In this document: positions 8,388 to 17,130 of the stretch, piece by piece
Layout: each line of letters starts with the position of its first letter
Position numbering within the stretch: position 1 is the stretch's first letter
Assembly: GCF_005491705.1 (NCBI RefSeq)
Contig: NZ_CP028092.1
Span: forward strand, 4,402,001-4,466,000
DNA length: 64,000 bases
Reading direction: 5' to 3'
DNA from: Pontibacter sp. SGAir0037
GTDB lineage: Bacteria > Bacteroidota > Bacteroidia > Cytophagales > Hymenobacteraceae
Translations under genes and position numbers: made by a program
The notes under the pieces: generated by a model
The model's database searches: none
What the model was told of the DNA's origin: nothing
What the model saw: the letters and a program-made list of their open reading frames with translations, nothing else

Positions 8388-9267
8388 CCAGTTGTAAGTC
8401 TTTGTTGATGGCTACACCTGCTTTGGCTCCTTCGGCAGCGGCCACAATAACCATCTGCACATCGCGGGCCGCATCGCCAGCTACAAAAAGGCCTGGTATA
8501 TTTGACTGCTGTAACCTGCGGGTTTTTATAACGCCTTTGCTGGTAAACTCACAGCCTAACTGGTTACCTAAGTCAGATTGTTGTGTAGAGCCTGTCGAAA
8601 AGAACATGGCCTGTTGTTCGTGCCGCTCCCCATTCTCAAGCACAATATACTGTAGCTTGCCATCTTCGCCTTCCAGGCGGGCAATCGGCTCTGTAATAAC
8701 ATGCACCTCATTTCTTTTTAGCAGTTCCCGGTCTGATCGGGTAAGGCCGTCCGTTCCGTCGGTATAGAGGGTTACACTTTCGCTCCAGGTTTTCATGCCC
8801 AAAGCTTGTCCTACTCCCTTGCGCTCTTTTCCGTAAACGGCAATGGCTTTATCCTGCGACTCCCAGCCATCGCAATAGGGGCAGTGGTGTACACTGGTTC
8901 CATAGAGGCTTTCCACACCCTCTATTTCAGGCAATATGTCTTTGAGGCCTGTAGCCAGCAATAGTTTTTTAGAATGGTAAACAGTTCCATCTTCATCGTT
9001 CACCACAAACTGGCCTTTGCTGTACGTGGCTGTTTCTATCTTCTTAAACTTGATTTCTACCTTGTATTTAGCTAATTCTGCTCTGCCTTTCTCTATAAAG
9101 TCCTTGGGGTTCATGCCATCGCTCGTCAGGAAGCCGTTCATATTTTTAGACCAGCGGTTACGAGGCTTGGCTGTATCAAAAACAACTATATTTCTTCTGC
9201 ATCTCCCCAGTACCATAGCAGCATTTAAACCTGCGGGGCCTCCACCAATTATTATTACATCGTACAT
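8374..9267 (-). CDS. Thioredoxin reductase-like NAD(P)/FAD-dependent oxidoreductase
   Basis: The 297-residue soluble flavoprotein has an N-terminal FAD site IIGGGPAGLNAA (residues 6-17). A CPYC redox pair sits at C129/C132 in HHCPYCDGWE, and a C-terminal FAD motif reads GLFVAGDAA. The size fits the low-molecular-weight thioredoxin reductase group. The second nucleotide-binding loop reads VYGKERKGVGQALG rather than a clean GxGxxA, so the hydride donor may differ from standard NADPH-linked TrxR; this is common in TrxR-like branches. No thioredoxin gene is adjacent. It is a monocistronic gene convergent with the cyanophycinase gene. Confidence 0.85.
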   Translation of the reverse strand: MYDVIIIGGGPAGLNAAMVLGRCRRNIVVFDTAKPRNRWSKNMNGFLTSDGMNPKDFIEKGRAELAKYKVEIKFKKIETATYSKGQFVVNDEDGTVYHSKKLLLATGLKDILPEIEGVESLYGTSVHHCPYCDGWESQDKAIAVYGKERKGVGQALGMKTWSESVTLYTDGTDGLTRSDRELLKRNEVHVITEPIARLEGEDGKLQYIVLENGERHEQQAMFFSTGSTQQSDLGNQLGCEFTSKGVIKTRRLQQSNIPGLFVAGDAARDVQMVIVAAAEGAKAGVAINKDLQLESRK

Positions 9268-9339
9268 GACTGTGTCTTCATTAATTTCGAAGTACTTAAC
9301 GTATGGGCGCTAAATAGGGTAGAGCTAAATAGTGAATTT

Positions 9340-9459
9340 TTATGTAGAGGTTACTTGCTGCAGCAATAGCGATAACAAAAGCAGGCTAAGTAAGGTGTAG
9401 AGTTCTATAGCGGAAACAAATTTGTGCTTTGGCGTATAAGGATTTCTTTTCGGGAGCAT
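9340..9459 (-). CDS. Possible 39-residue membrane microprotein (weak)
   Basis: An ATG-started minus-strand frame encodes MLPKRNPYTPKHK, then a Leu/Ser-rich hydrophobic segment (LYTLLSLLLLSLLLQQ). A basic start plus one membrane helix fits a small membrane protein, but there is no homology evidence and chance is a serious alternative. Confidence 0.2.
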   Translation of the reverse strand: MLPKRNPYTPKHKFVSAIELYTLLSLLLLSLLLQQVTST

Positions 9460-9622
9460 AAGCTGGCCTTTCAAAGAGATCTGGTTATGAATAGGGGTTT
9501 TAATTATTTGGTAATTCATTGATACAAAATGGATTATGTCCTGATGATTAATTTTTTCGACTCATTTGAAAAATTATTTGAAAAAGTGAGTACTCCCCCA
9601 CGAAGTCGTATTAAATAATCTT

Positions 9623-9630
9623 TATATTTG
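9623..9630 (+). promoter_or_regulatory. Putative Bacteroidota -7 element, TATATTTG
   Basis: TATATTTG fits the TAnnTTTG consensus and lies about 40 bases before the preferred ATG at 9669. No clear TTTG was found at -33. Confidence 0.45.
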
Positions 9631-9668
9631 TCGTTATAATACACTCTTAAAATTAAATGTCTCATTTT

Positions 9669-10898
9669 ATGAAGCGCAAGATATTAGCCTTATTAGGTGG
9701 CACTCTTCTCTCGGGCATGGCTATGGCCGGAGGTTACCAAGTTAATTTGGCAGGCCAACGGCAGATAGGTATGGGCCATACTGGTACAGGTTTAGCACTA
9801 GATAATGCCAGTATATTTTTCAACCCGGGAGCTATGAGCCATCTGCGGGAGAATGGCGTAACGATTGGAGCAAGCGGCATTATTTCTAAAATTGCGTATC
9901 GTGGGGTAGAGCCAAGTGGCTATACCGCTATGACCGATAATCCTCTAGGTACTCCTTTTCAAGTTTATGGAACCTATGCAATAAACGATAAATTTAGTGC
10001 AGGACTTGGCGTTTACACTCCTTTTGGCAGCACTGTGAACTGGGGCAACGACTGGAACGGTCGCTTTGGTTTAACAGAACTATCGTTACAGGCTATTTTT
10101 GTGCAGCCTACAGTTAGTTATCAGATTACAGAGCAGTTAGGTATAGGTGTTGGTTTTGTGTATTCCTTTGGTGGAGTAAACCTGCAGCGTGCTATTCCGG
10201 TGCAAGATCAGCAGGGGAATTATGGAATGGCTGAGTTAGACGGGAGTGCCAGCGGTATAGGTTTCAATGCAGGTATTTACTTTAAACCATCCGAAAAGTT
10301 CTCTTTAGGTCTAAACTATCGCTCGAAGGTAGACATGGAAGTGAAAGACGGAGATGCTGATTTTACTGTTGCAACTGGCGTTCAGTCCCGTTTTCAGGAT
10401 ACTAAATTTTCAGCAACACTACCTTTGCCATCTACTTTAACATTGGGTATTGGCATAATGCCTACAGAAAAATTAACACTTGCTGTTGATATAAGCCGTG
10501 TTGGCTGGAGTGCTTATAAAAGCCTGCGCTTCGATTATGACGCTGACGTAAATGGTGCAAGCTTTTCAGAAAATGCGCGGAACTATAAAGATGCCTATAT
10601 TTATCGCATAGGTGCTGAATACAATGTTACAGACGTTCTTGCTTTACGTGCGGGTGCTTACTTGGATAAAACACCGGTTGAAGCAGGTTATTTAACACCT
10701 GAAACTCCAGACGCTGATGCACGCGGGCTTTCTGCAGGTTTAGGTTATAAGGTTACAGGTAATCTATCTATAGATGCATCATTCCTTTACATTAATAAAA
10801 AAGAAAGAACAGACGAGGCAAACCTGTCTGGAGGTATAGCTGGTACTTACAAATCAGTTGCTTACATACCTGGTATCGGGGTTACCTACAATTTCTAA
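9669..10898 (+). CDS. Outer membrane transport protein of the OMPP1/FadL/TodX family
   Basis: The protein of 409 residues forms an outer membrane beta-barrel of the FadL type, which admits hydrophobic compounds such as fatty acids. The preferred ATG at 9669 (MKRKILALLGG) gives a normal signal peptide; an in-frame ATG 12 bases earlier would only add MSHF. Family features are the N-terminal GYQVNLAGQRQIGMGHTG segment, the FFNPGAMSHL segment, repeated Gly/aromatic amphipathic strands and a C-terminal Phe (VTYNF). It is followed after 13 bases by the SGNH lipoprotein gene, so a porin-lipase pair is likely, the hydrolase perhaps releasing the lipids that the barrel imports (inference). Confidence 0.88.
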   Translation: MKRKILALLGGTLLSGMAMAGGYQVNLAGQRQIGMGHTGTGLALDNASIFFNPGAMSHLRENGVTIGASGIISKIAYRGVEPSGYTAMTDNPLGTPFQVYGTYAINDKFSAGLGVYTPFGSTVNWGNDWNGRFGLTELSLQAIFVQPTVSYQITEQLGIGVGFVYSFGGVNLQRAIPVQDQQGNYGMAELDGSASGIGFNAGIYFKPSEKFSLGLNYRSKVDMEVKDGDADFTVATGVQSRFQDTKFSATLPLPSTLTLGIGIMPTEKLTLAVDISRVGWSAYKSLRFDYDADVNGASFSENARNYKDAYIYRIGAEYNVTDVLALRAGAYLDKTPVEAGYLTPETPDADARGLSAGLGYKVTGNLSIDASFLYINKKERTDEANLSGGIAGTYKSVAYIPGIGVTYNF

Positions 10899-10911
10899 TT
10901 TTACGGATAAT

Positions 10912-12183
10912 ATGAAAAAGTATTTCTATAAATCAAGTTTACTGGCACTTGTACTAGGTGCCTTTTTATCTAGTTGTGATCCTGAGATAGATACGCCAGC
11001 CTCTTCTGCAGGACAGGCAGATTTTTCTAAATATGTAGCTGTCGGAAATTCACTTACTGCTGGTTTTGCCGATAATGGTTTATACCGAGAAGGGCAGATA
11101 AACTCGTATCCGAATATTTTAGCGCAGCAATTTAAAGTAGTGGGTGGTGGAGATTTTACACAACCTCTTTTTACAGAAGCGCAGGCAAACGGCTCTGGCT
11201 ATGTAAGGTTAACCGGGTTTAATCCGGATGGTACTCCTATTATAACGCCTGTTACTACAAACCTGGCGTATCGTGATAATAACAATCATCTAACCAAGTA
11301 CCTAGAGCCAGTTCAAAACCTGGGAGTTCCTGGTATACGCATGTCTGATGTAACCACACCAGGGTATGGTAGTCTTGTAGGAAACCAATATTTCGAACGC
11401 ATAACACCCGATGCCACGCCACTGCAGACTTATAGAGACAGAGTAGCTGCCAGCGATCCTACTTTCTTTACGATGTGGCTTGGTAACAACGATGTGCTTG
11501 GTTATGCTACCTCTGGTGGTGCGGGTGCTCAAATTACACAATCTGCTACGTTTCAAACAAGTTTGGATGCGATGATTTCAGCTCTTACCAGCGATAATAA
11601 CACCAAAGGAGCTATCATTAATATTCCTGATGTAACTGCTGTGCCTTTCTTTACGGCTAAACCAACAGCACAGCTTATGCAGCTAGCTGCAGCTGCAGGT
11701 GCTAAACTATATGTAACAACAGGTACTGGCCAAGTAAGAGAAGCAACCGCATCTGATTATGTTCTTCTAACCTCTACAGTAGGTACACCAGAAAATGTAG
11801 GAGGAAACCCAGTGCCCCATGGCTTTTCTCAGTTCAATCCTCTGCGAAATAATGAAGTGCTGGATAATGCAGAAGTCGCTGCAGTTAGAACAGCCACTAC
11901 CGATTTTAATGCTAAACTTGCTGCAGCTGCACAGGCCAAAGGGCTTGCATTAGTTGATATGAATACGTTCTTTACTTCCATTAAAGGTGGGTTTTCATTA
12001 AATGGAATAGCCTATAGTCCTGCTTTTATATCTGGTAATCTTTTTTCTCTAGATGGAGTTCACTTAACGCCTCGTGGGTATGCTATTGTCGCCAATGAAA
12101 TTATAAAGAATATAAATAGACAATATAATTCAACTATACCAACAGTTGACGAAACAAATTACCGTGCTGTGCTTTTCCCGTAA
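10912..12183 (+). CDS. SGNH/GDSL-family hydrolase lipoprotein
   Basis: The preferred start, ATG at 10912, gives a 423-residue lipoprotein with signal MKKYFYKSS...FLSSC and lipidated Cys22; an upstream in-frame start overlaps the porin gene and adds a non-signal leader. SGNH blocks are visible: GNSLTAG with nucleophile Ser47, a LGNND block with the Gly and Asn oxyanion residues, and DGVH near residues 381-384 as the Asp-His pair. Such enzymes hydrolyse esters of lipids, sugars or acylated glycans. Membrane anchoring plus co-transcription with a FadL-like barrel suggests lipid ester processing at the envelope. The gene ends at a long perfect inverted repeat. Confidence 0.86.
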   Translation: MKKYFYKSSLLALVLGAFLSSCDPEIDTPASSAGQADFSKYVAVGNSLTAGFADNGLYREGQINSYPNILAQQFKVVGGGDFTQPLFTEAQANGSGYVRLTGFNPDGTPIITPVTTNLAYRDNNNHLTKYLEPVQNLGVPGIRMSDVTTPGYGSLVGNQYFERITPDATPLQTYRDRVAASDPTFFTMWLGNNDVLGYATSGGAGAQITQSATFQTSLDAMISALTSDNNTKGAIINIPDVTAVPFFTAKPTAQLMQLAAAAGAKLYVTTGTGQVREATASDYVLLTSTVGTPENVGGNPVPHGFSQFNPLRNNEVLDNAEVAAVRTATTDFNAKLAAAAQAKGLALVDMNTFFTSIKGGFSLNGIAYSPAFISGNLFSLDGVHLTPRGYAIVANEIIKNINRQYNSTIPTVDETNYRAVLFP

Positions 12184-12190
12184 CCTATCT

Positions 12191-12256
12191 ATAATTAAGT
12201 TGTAAAAACGAAAAGCCCCTCGCAAGAGGGGCTTTTCGTTTTTACAACTTAATTAT
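12191..12256. terminator. 31-bp perfect inverted repeat, bidirectional terminator
   Basis: Arms 12191-12221 and 12226-12256 are perfect complements. They enclose the 4-nt loop GCAA, a GNRA-type tetraloop closed by C-G. The GC-rich inner stem (AAAAGCCCCTC) is flanked by A/T-rich outer arms that give a U-run in both directions, between the convergent SGNH and polA genes. Confidence 0.88.
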
Positions 12257-12264
12257 CACAATTA

Positions 12265-15120
12265 TCAATGCGCTTCGAGCCAGTTTTCTCCTACACCTAA
12301 ACCTACTTCCATCGGCACGCTTAACTGCAGTGCGTTCGTCATCAGCTCTACAATTTTAGGAGTAACAATTTCCACCTCTTCTTTCGGGGCATCAAATAAA
12401 AGTTCGTCGTGCACCTGCAGAATCATGCGAGTTTGCAGTTTCTCCTGTTTCAGGTAGTCTCTTATATTGATCATGGCAATTTTAATGATATCTGCTGCCG
12501 TGCCCTGTATAGGTGCATTAATAGCGTTGCGTTCTGTAAATCCTCTGAGCGTAGCATTGCGCGAGTTAATGTCGCGCAGGTAGCGGCGGCGGCCCAGCAG
12601 CGTTTCCGCATACTCCTGCTCCCGGGCTTTTTGGATGGTAGTGTCCATATACTCTTTTACAGCCGGAAATTCAGCAAAGTAAGCCTCTATAATGTCGGCG
12701 GCCTCACGTCTTGGAATGTTTAAACGCTCAGCCAGGCCAAAGGCAGAAATGCCATAGATAATACCAAAGTTTACGGTTTTAGCTTTGCGGCGCATATCAC
12801 TGTCTACCTGTTCCAGCGGTACATGAAATACCTTGCTGGCTGTAGAAGCATGTATATCGATGCCATTTTTAAAAGCTTCTTTCATGGTTGGATCACCGCT
12901 AAAGTCAGCCATAATGCGCAGCTCAATCTGAGAATAATCGGCAGAAATAAGCAGGTGCTTATTGTTTCGTGCCACAAAAGCCTTGCGGATCTCACGGCCA
13001 CGCTCAGTGCGTATCGGAATGTTCTGCAGGTTCGGGTTAGTAGAACTCAAACGGCCGGTTGCAGCCACAGCCTGGTTAAAGGAAGTATGCACCCGGTTAT
13101 CTGTAGCACAAACCAACTGGGGAAGCGCGTCTACATACGTAGATTTAAGTTTAGTGAGCTCTCGGTGGTCCAGTATCAGGTTCACGATTTCGTGCTCGCC
13201 TGCCAGTTTAGACAAAATTTCTTCCCCGGTAGCATATTGCCCGGTTTTGGTTTTCTTGATCTTCGCTTTGCCGTGTAGCTGTAGTTTATCAAACAGGATC
13301 TCACCCAGCTGTTTGGGAGAGCCTATATTAAACTGTTCGCCAGCTAGTTCGAATATGCGCCTCTCAATGTTATTAATCTCGCTTTCGAGTTGCGTGGAAA
13401 TATCGGCTAGGGCATCAGCATCTATGCTAATCCCTTCTTTTTCAATGTCAGCTAATACCTGTACCAGCGGGTTTTCTACTTCGTTGAACAGTTTCAGAAG
13501 CCCCTGTTCTTTCAGCAGCGGCTCAAAGTACAGTTTCAGGCGAAGAGTAACATCGGCATCTTCACAGGCATAATCCTTTACTTCCTCCGGCTTCAGGTCG
13601 GCCATTGTTTTCTGGCTTTTGCCTTTTGGGCCGATCAGGTCTGTAATAGGTACCGGACTATAGTTCAGGTACGTTTCTGCGAGCACATCCATGTTGTGGC
13701 GCATTTCAGGCTCCAGCAGGTAGTGTGCCAGCATGGTATCGAAAATCGGTCCTTGTACTTCGATGTTATAGTTCTTCAGCACCAGGATGTCATACTTAAT
13801 ATTCTGACCGATTTTGGCTATGGTAGCGTTTTCCAGCACCTCCTTAAACTCAGCTGTTATTCGAAAAGCCTCCTCTTCGTTATCGTGTGGAACAGGTATA
13901 TAGTAAGCTTCGCCCGGCCTGTAACAGAAAGACATGCCAACAAGCTTAGCTGTGATCGGATCGATGCTGGTGGTTTCGGTATCAAAGGATATTTCGTCCT
14001 GCTTTAGCAGGTACTTAACCAGGCTCTGGCGTAGTTCAGGTGTATCAACCAGGTGGTAGTTGTGCAGTGTATTGGCAATAGTAAGCAGTGGCTTTGCAGC
14101 AGCAGCAGCAGCAGCAGCAGTTTCGCCCGTTAAACTTTCAGCAGGGTCTTCTGTTGCGCCGAACAAGGAGGTCTGGCCGGCATCGCTTCCTTTTGCTCTA
14201 CGGGCAGCAGGTTTGGCGGCAGGAGTCGCATCGGCCATATTTATTCCGAGTACGCGCTGCATCAGTTGCCTGAATTCAAGCTCAGCAAATAACTCGGCAA
14301 GTTGCTCTTCATTCGGTCCATCGTAATGAAGCTCGTTCTCGTTAAAGGCAATCGGAACATCACGATGGATAGTGGCCAGTTCTTTGGACAACAAACCTTG
14401 TTCAGCAAAATTAAGTACGTTTTCTTTTTGTTTTCCTTTCAGCTGATCGGCATTGGCAATAAGATTCTCTACAGAACCGAACCGTTGTATAAGCGATTTT
14501 GCCGTTTTTTCGCCTATACCTGGTATACCCGGAATATTATCGACGGCATCACCTTGTAAACCAAGAATATCTATTACCTGCTCCACACGCTCGATTTCCC
14601 ATTTCTCCAGTACTTTCTGCACATCCAGTACTTCTACGGCATTGCCTAAAAAAGCAGGTTTATATAGGAATATGTGCTCCGTTACCATTTGGCAGTAGTC
14701 TTTATCAGGCGTCATCATGTATACATCAAAGCCTTCTTTTTCTGCTTTACAGGCCAATGTTCCAATAATGTCGTCTGCTTCGTAGCCATCCATAATCAGC
14801 ACAGGTATATTAAAAGCCTCTACTATCTTCTTACAATATGGGATGGCAATGGAAATGTCTTCCGGTTGCGCTTGCCGGTTAGCTTTATAATCTGCAAAAC
14901 TATCGTGGCGGAAAGTTTTGGCAGCAGAATCGAAGGCTACACCAATATGGGTAGGTTTCTCCTTCTGTAGCACCTCCACCAAGGTGTTGGTAAAGCCAAG
15001 TGCCGCACCTGTGTTCATGCCTTTGGAGTTGACACGCGGATTTTTGCTGAATGCAAAATGGGCGCGGTATATAAGTGCTAGGGCATCTAGCAAAAAAAGT
15101 TTCTTACGTGGTTCGCTCAT
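12265..15120 (-). CDS. polA: DNA polymerase I
   Basis: The 951-residue protein has all three PolA domains. The 5'-3' flap nuclease occupies about residues 1-290 (DGYEADDIIGTLA, GDAVDNIPGIPGIGEKTA). A 3'-5' exonuclease domain spans about 350-540 and keeps the DxE motif in SFDTETTSID. The polymerase domain has motif A DYSQIELRIMA, motif B KTVNFGIIYGIS and motif C QVHDELLFD. It fills gaps and removes RNA primers in replication and repair. Between nuclease and exonuclease lies a low-complexity linker with eight consecutive alanines, coded by a GCT run. The gene is monocistronic. Confidence 0.97.
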   Translation of the reverse strand: MSEPRKKLFLLDALALIYRAHFAFSKNPRVNSKGMNTGAALGFTNTLVEVLQKEKPTHIGVAFDSAAKTFRHDSFADYKANRQAQPEDISIAIPYCKKIVEAFNIPVLIMDGYEADDIIGTLACKAEKEGFDVYMMTPDKDYCQMVTEHIFLYKPAFLGNAVEVLDVQKVLEKWEIERVEQVIDILGLQGDAVDNIPGIPGIGEKTAKSLIQRFGSVENLIANADQLKGKQKENVLNFAEQGLLSKELATIHRDVPIAFNENELHYDGPNEEQLAELFAELEFRQLMQRVLGINMADATPAAKPAARRAKGSDAGQTSLFGATEDPAESLTGETAAAAAAAAKPLLTIANTLHNYHLVDTPELRQSLVKYLLKQDEISFDTETTSIDPITAKLVGMSFCYRPGEAYYIPVPHDNEEEAFRITAEFKEVLENATIAKIGQNIKYDILVLKNYNIEVQGPIFDTMLAHYLLEPEMRHNMDVLAETYLNYSPVPITDLIGPKGKSQKTMADLKPEEVKDYACEDADVTLRLKLYFEPLLKEQGLLKLFNEVENPLVQVLADIEKEGISIDADALADISTQLESEINNIERRIFELAGEQFNIGSPKQLGEILFDKLQLHGKAKIKKTKTGQYATGEEILSKLAGEHEIVNLILDHRELTKLKSTYVDALPQLVCATDNRVHTSFNQAVAATGRLSSTNPNLQNIPIRTERGREIRKAFVARNNKHLLISADYSQIELRIMADFSGDPTMKEAFKNGIDIHASTASKVFHVPLEQVDSDMRRKAKTVNFGIIYGISAFGLAERLNIPRREAADIIEAYFAEFPAVKEYMDTTIQKAREQEYAETLLGRRRYLRDINSRNATLRGFTERNAINAPIQGTAADIIKIAMINIRDYLKQEKLQTRMILQVHDELLFDAPKEEVEIVTPKIVELMTNALQLSVPMEVGLGVGENWLEAH
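14096..14120 (-). repeat. GCT/AGC trinucleotide microsatellite inside polA
   Basis: About eight trinucleotide units encode the Ala8 stretch of the PolA interdomain linker (nearly all GCT, last GCA). Slippage would change linker length in frame without shifting the reading frame. Confidence 0.85.
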
Positions 15121-15484
15121 GCGGCTAATTTAATCAATAATCAGAACTCTTGTTTTTAATAAAGGCAGTGGAATGTATAGTAACTATAGCAGATACAGAC
15201 GAAATAGTTACAGCAGCAACCTTTCCGAATGATTATTTTTTAAGCTAAGCCATTGCAGATGTAAAAGTTAAGGAGCGGCATATGGTAGCTTTCGGTTAAA
15301 AAGAGATCAATATTATATAATTACACTATTTAAATTTTTATATTATTGATTTACAAATAGTTAATTGAATTAAACCGTTTCTACAAAGATGGTGCGTAAT
15401 AGGTAGCTCAGACTAAGCAAAGGAATGGCTTAGATAGACATTAAATATTTTAGATAATAGAAACAAACTTAAAAAGCGATACTT
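15121..15484. other. Upstream region of the repeat-bearing secreted protein
   Basis: This 364-bp AT-rich gap lies between divergent polA and the repeat protein gene. It contains a TTTCTACA box at 15378-15385, shared with the paralogue and regulator upstream regions. No gene was seen. Confidence 0.5.
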
Positions 15485-16426
15485 ATGAAAAAAGTAACTG
15501 TTTTAGCAGCAGCATTTGCAATTTTAGGTGCAGCATCTTTCGACGCAAGCGCGCAAGGTACAAAACAAACTACACAGAGAAGCCAGGCTACACAACAAAG
15601 CCAGTCAGGTCAGGAGCAGGATGGTAACAGAGAAAAGATTTCTGAAGATGAGCTTCCTCAGGCAGTAAAGCAAACATTGCAGGCTGATGCTTTTCAGGAT
15701 TGGGAAGTAAGTGAAGTTTATAAGGTAAGCCCAATGGCACATGCCGGAACAACTACTGGCGGTGCATCAACAACAGGTGGAACTACTACCGGAACTACAA
15801 CAAGCGGAACTACAACTGGAGGTGCTACTACTGGCACGACCTCAGGCACTACAAGCGGCACAACCTCAGGTACAACAACAACAGGTACCACTTCCGGAAC
15901 TACAGCCGGTACCACTTCTGGTACTACTGCCGGAACAACAACAGGTACGACCACAGCCGGAACAACTACGGGAAGAACAACAAGTGGCACCACAGCTGGA
16001 ACAACTACGGGTAGAACAACAAGTGGCACTACAGCCGGAACAACTACTGGCAGAACTACGAGCGGCACTACCTCCGGAACTACGACGGGTAGAACTACAA
16101 GCGGTACCACAACTGGCACCACTACCGGAACTACAAGTGGTACGACTTCTGGTACCACAACAGGAACTACCTCCGGCACCACAAGTGGTACAACTACAAC
16201 AGGCACTACGAGTGGCACTACAGCAGGAACTACCTCTGGTACTACCACAGGAGGAACAAGTACTTCCGGAACAACAACAGGAGGCCAAACCAGCAGCTCT
16301 ACTGTAGGAGATGCAGATATGGAAGGTACTGTTTATGAAGTGTTCTTCAGCAATGCAGAAGGTAAGCGTGCTGTTGCCCGTTTTAACGAAGACGGTACAA
16401 TGGTAAGGCCAGACGCTTCTAACTAA
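15485..16426 (+). CDS. Secreted PepSY-like protein with a long Thr/Gly/Ser repeat inserted in the domain
   Basis: The 313-residue protein opens with a signal peptide (MKKVTVLAAAFAILG...ASAQ). Residues about 45-82 (NREKISEDELPQAVKQTL, then WEVSEVYKV) and the last 40 (YEVFFSNAEGKRAVARFNED) match the two halves of the much shorter paralogue at 16760. That pattern (LP.AV..T, then Y.V...G..ARF.EDG) resembles PepSY-like domains. Between them, residues about 87-277 are almost only Thr, Gly, Ser and Ala in TTSG/TTTG/TTAG units, including four 13-residue copies with Arg. The repeat thus splits the domain at one loop. Location is periplasmic or extracellular. Function is unknown; the repeat may be a flexible or O-glycosylated spacer. 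Confidence 0.8.
   Translation: MKKVTVLAAAFAILGAASFDASAQGTKQTTQRSQATQQSQSGQEQDGNREKISEDELPQAVKQTLQADAFQDWEVSEVYKVSPMAHAGTTTGGASTTGGTTTGTTTSGTTTGGATTGTTSGTTSGTTSGTTTTGTTSGTTAGTTSGTTAGTTTGTTTAGTTTGRTTSGTTAGTTTGRTTSGTTAGTTTGRTTSGTTSGTTTGRTTSGTTTGTTTGTTSGTTSGTTTGTTSGTTSGTTTTGTTSGTTAGTTSGTTTGGTSTSGTTTGGQTSSSTVGDADMEGTVYEVFFSNAEGKRAVARFNEDGTMVRPDASN
15743..16315 (+). repeat. Threonine/glycine-coding minisatellite with 12- and 39-bp units
   Basis: The basic unit codes for Thr-Thr-X-Gly (12 bp). A higher-order 39-bp unit coding TTTGRTTSGTTAG occurs four times in tandem, at 15962, 16001, 16040 and 16079. Third codon positions vary between copies, so selection for the amino acid pattern is likely. Confidence 0.9.
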
Positions 16427-16455
16427 TAAAAGGTATTATCCGACATACCTGGAAA

Positions 16456-16486
16456 AGAGGGCGCCGATGTGGTGCCCTCTTTTTTT
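16456..16486 (+). terminator. Rho-independent terminator of the repeat protein gene
   Basis: A 10-bp stem AGAGGGCGCC/GGTGCCCTCT (one G-T wobble) with a 5-nt loop is followed by seven T residues. Confidence 0.88.
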
Positions 16487-16577
16487 ATATACCTGGTAGT
16501 ATGGCTACAGGAACTGATCAGCATAAAAGCTTACTTGCCCAAAGCTGCCTTACTCTTAAAGTGTGAATGCGGGTATA

Positions 16578-16628
16578 TTTTCTACAATGTGTAGAAAAAT
16601 CGCTACACCTTAAGCGCATAGTTCTACA
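16578..16628 (+). promoter_or_regulatory. Phased CTACA boxes, possible upstream activating sites
   Basis: CTACA starts at 16582, 16603 and 16624, exactly 21 bp apart. The first is half of a perfect dyad, TTTTCTACA-ATG-TGTAGAAAA (16578-16598). Two helical turns of spacing suggest a protein bound on one DNA face. The boxes lie 70-115 bp before a TGGCAC element. Confidence 0.4.
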
Positions 16629-16693
16629 CCCTCTTGAATTTGTTTATTTTATAAGTTATTGATAGCCAGATAATTTTAAGGACTTTGTGTTTA

Positions 16694-16709
16694 TGGCACA
16701 GTTATCTCA
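16694..16709 (+). promoter_or_regulatory. Weak sigma-54-like promoter candidate
   Basis: TGGCACA has a good -24 half, but the -12 half reads TCTCA in place of TTGCA, so the match is partial. Its distance to the ATG at 16760 (about 50 bases) and the nearby sigma-54 activator gene make it worth testing. Confidence 0.25.
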
Positions 16710-16759
16710 TATAAGCTGGTAATTAAATTTATAAACGAAACTTGTAAAAAATGATAATT

Positions 16760-17107
16760 ATGAAAAAAGTAACTGTTCTTGCCGCCGCTATCGCATTCTT
16801 TGGTGTAACATCTTTCAGCGCCAATGCACAAAGTACACAAGCTAACACCCAACAAACTCAAACTGCTCAGTCGCAGGATAGCAACAGAGAAAAAATCTCT
16901 AAAGACCAATTGCCGGCTGCTGTACAGGAAACTCTAAAAGCAGAAGCTTATCAGGCCTGGGAAGTAAAAGATGTATACAAAGTAAAACCTGCGGAAGGAA
17001 GCGCTGAAACCGCCAAGGCAACTTACGAAATACAGTTTACCAATTCTGAAGATCAGCAGGCATTTGCCCGTTTTAACGAAGATGGAACTGTTATAACAGG
17101 TGAATAA
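16760..17107 (+). CDS. Small secreted PepSY-like protein, repeat-free paralogue
   Basis: Start ATG at 16760 gives a 115-residue protein with signal peptide MKKVTVLAAAIAFFG...ANAQ; an ATG 9 bases upstream would add MII. The mature part has a short Gln/Thr-rich stretch, then NREKISKDQLPAAVQETL, WEVKDVYKV, and ATYEIQFTNSEDQQAFARFN with EDGTVI. It aligns to both ends of the 313-residue neighbour with the repeat removed. The pattern resembles PepSY-like domains, which often occur in small periplasmic proteins of Bacteroidota and are mostly uncharacterised. It is followed by its own terminator. Tandem duplication with repeat growth in one copy is the simplest history. Confidence 0.78.
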   Translation: MKKVTVLAAAIAFFGVTSFSANAQSTQANTQQTQTAQSQDSNREKISKDQLPAAVQETLKAEAYQAWEVKDVYKVKPAEGSAETAKATYEIQFTNSEDQQAFARFNEDGTVITGE

Positions 17108-17130
17108 TAAGATATAACCTATCTGAATGG

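Larger units (their letters stand above)
9268..9656. other. Intergenic region with little recognisable content
   Basis: This 389-bp AT-rich gap separates divergent genes. It contains a putative -7 element for the porin gene at its right end and a weak 39-codon minus-strand frame (9340-9459). Nothing else was recognised. Confidence 0.5.
16427..16759. other. Intergenic region with terminator and candidate sigma-54 control elements
   Basis: This 333-bp gap between the two paralogues holds a terminator (16456-16486), CTACA boxes phased at 21 bp (16578-16628) and a TGGCAC element at 16694. No coding frame was seen. Confidence 0.6.

Noticed and set aside
8374..9267. Standard thioredoxin reductase with thioredoxin partner
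   Set aside because: No thioredoxin gene is nearby and the NADPH loop is unusual, so only TrxR-like is supported.
12823..13573. Long plus-strand frames inside polA
   Set aside because: Shadows of the conserved polA coding strand with no domain match.
15718..16307. Antisense and alternate-frame ORFs rich in Val/Pro, Leu/Gln or Ser/Cys
   Set aside because: They are mirror readings of the Thr/Gly-coding repeat; repeats without stops on several frames arise from the simple codon pattern.
15743..16315. CRISPR-like array
   Set aside because: The repeat units are contiguous, of coding period (12 and 39 bp) and lack unique spacers.
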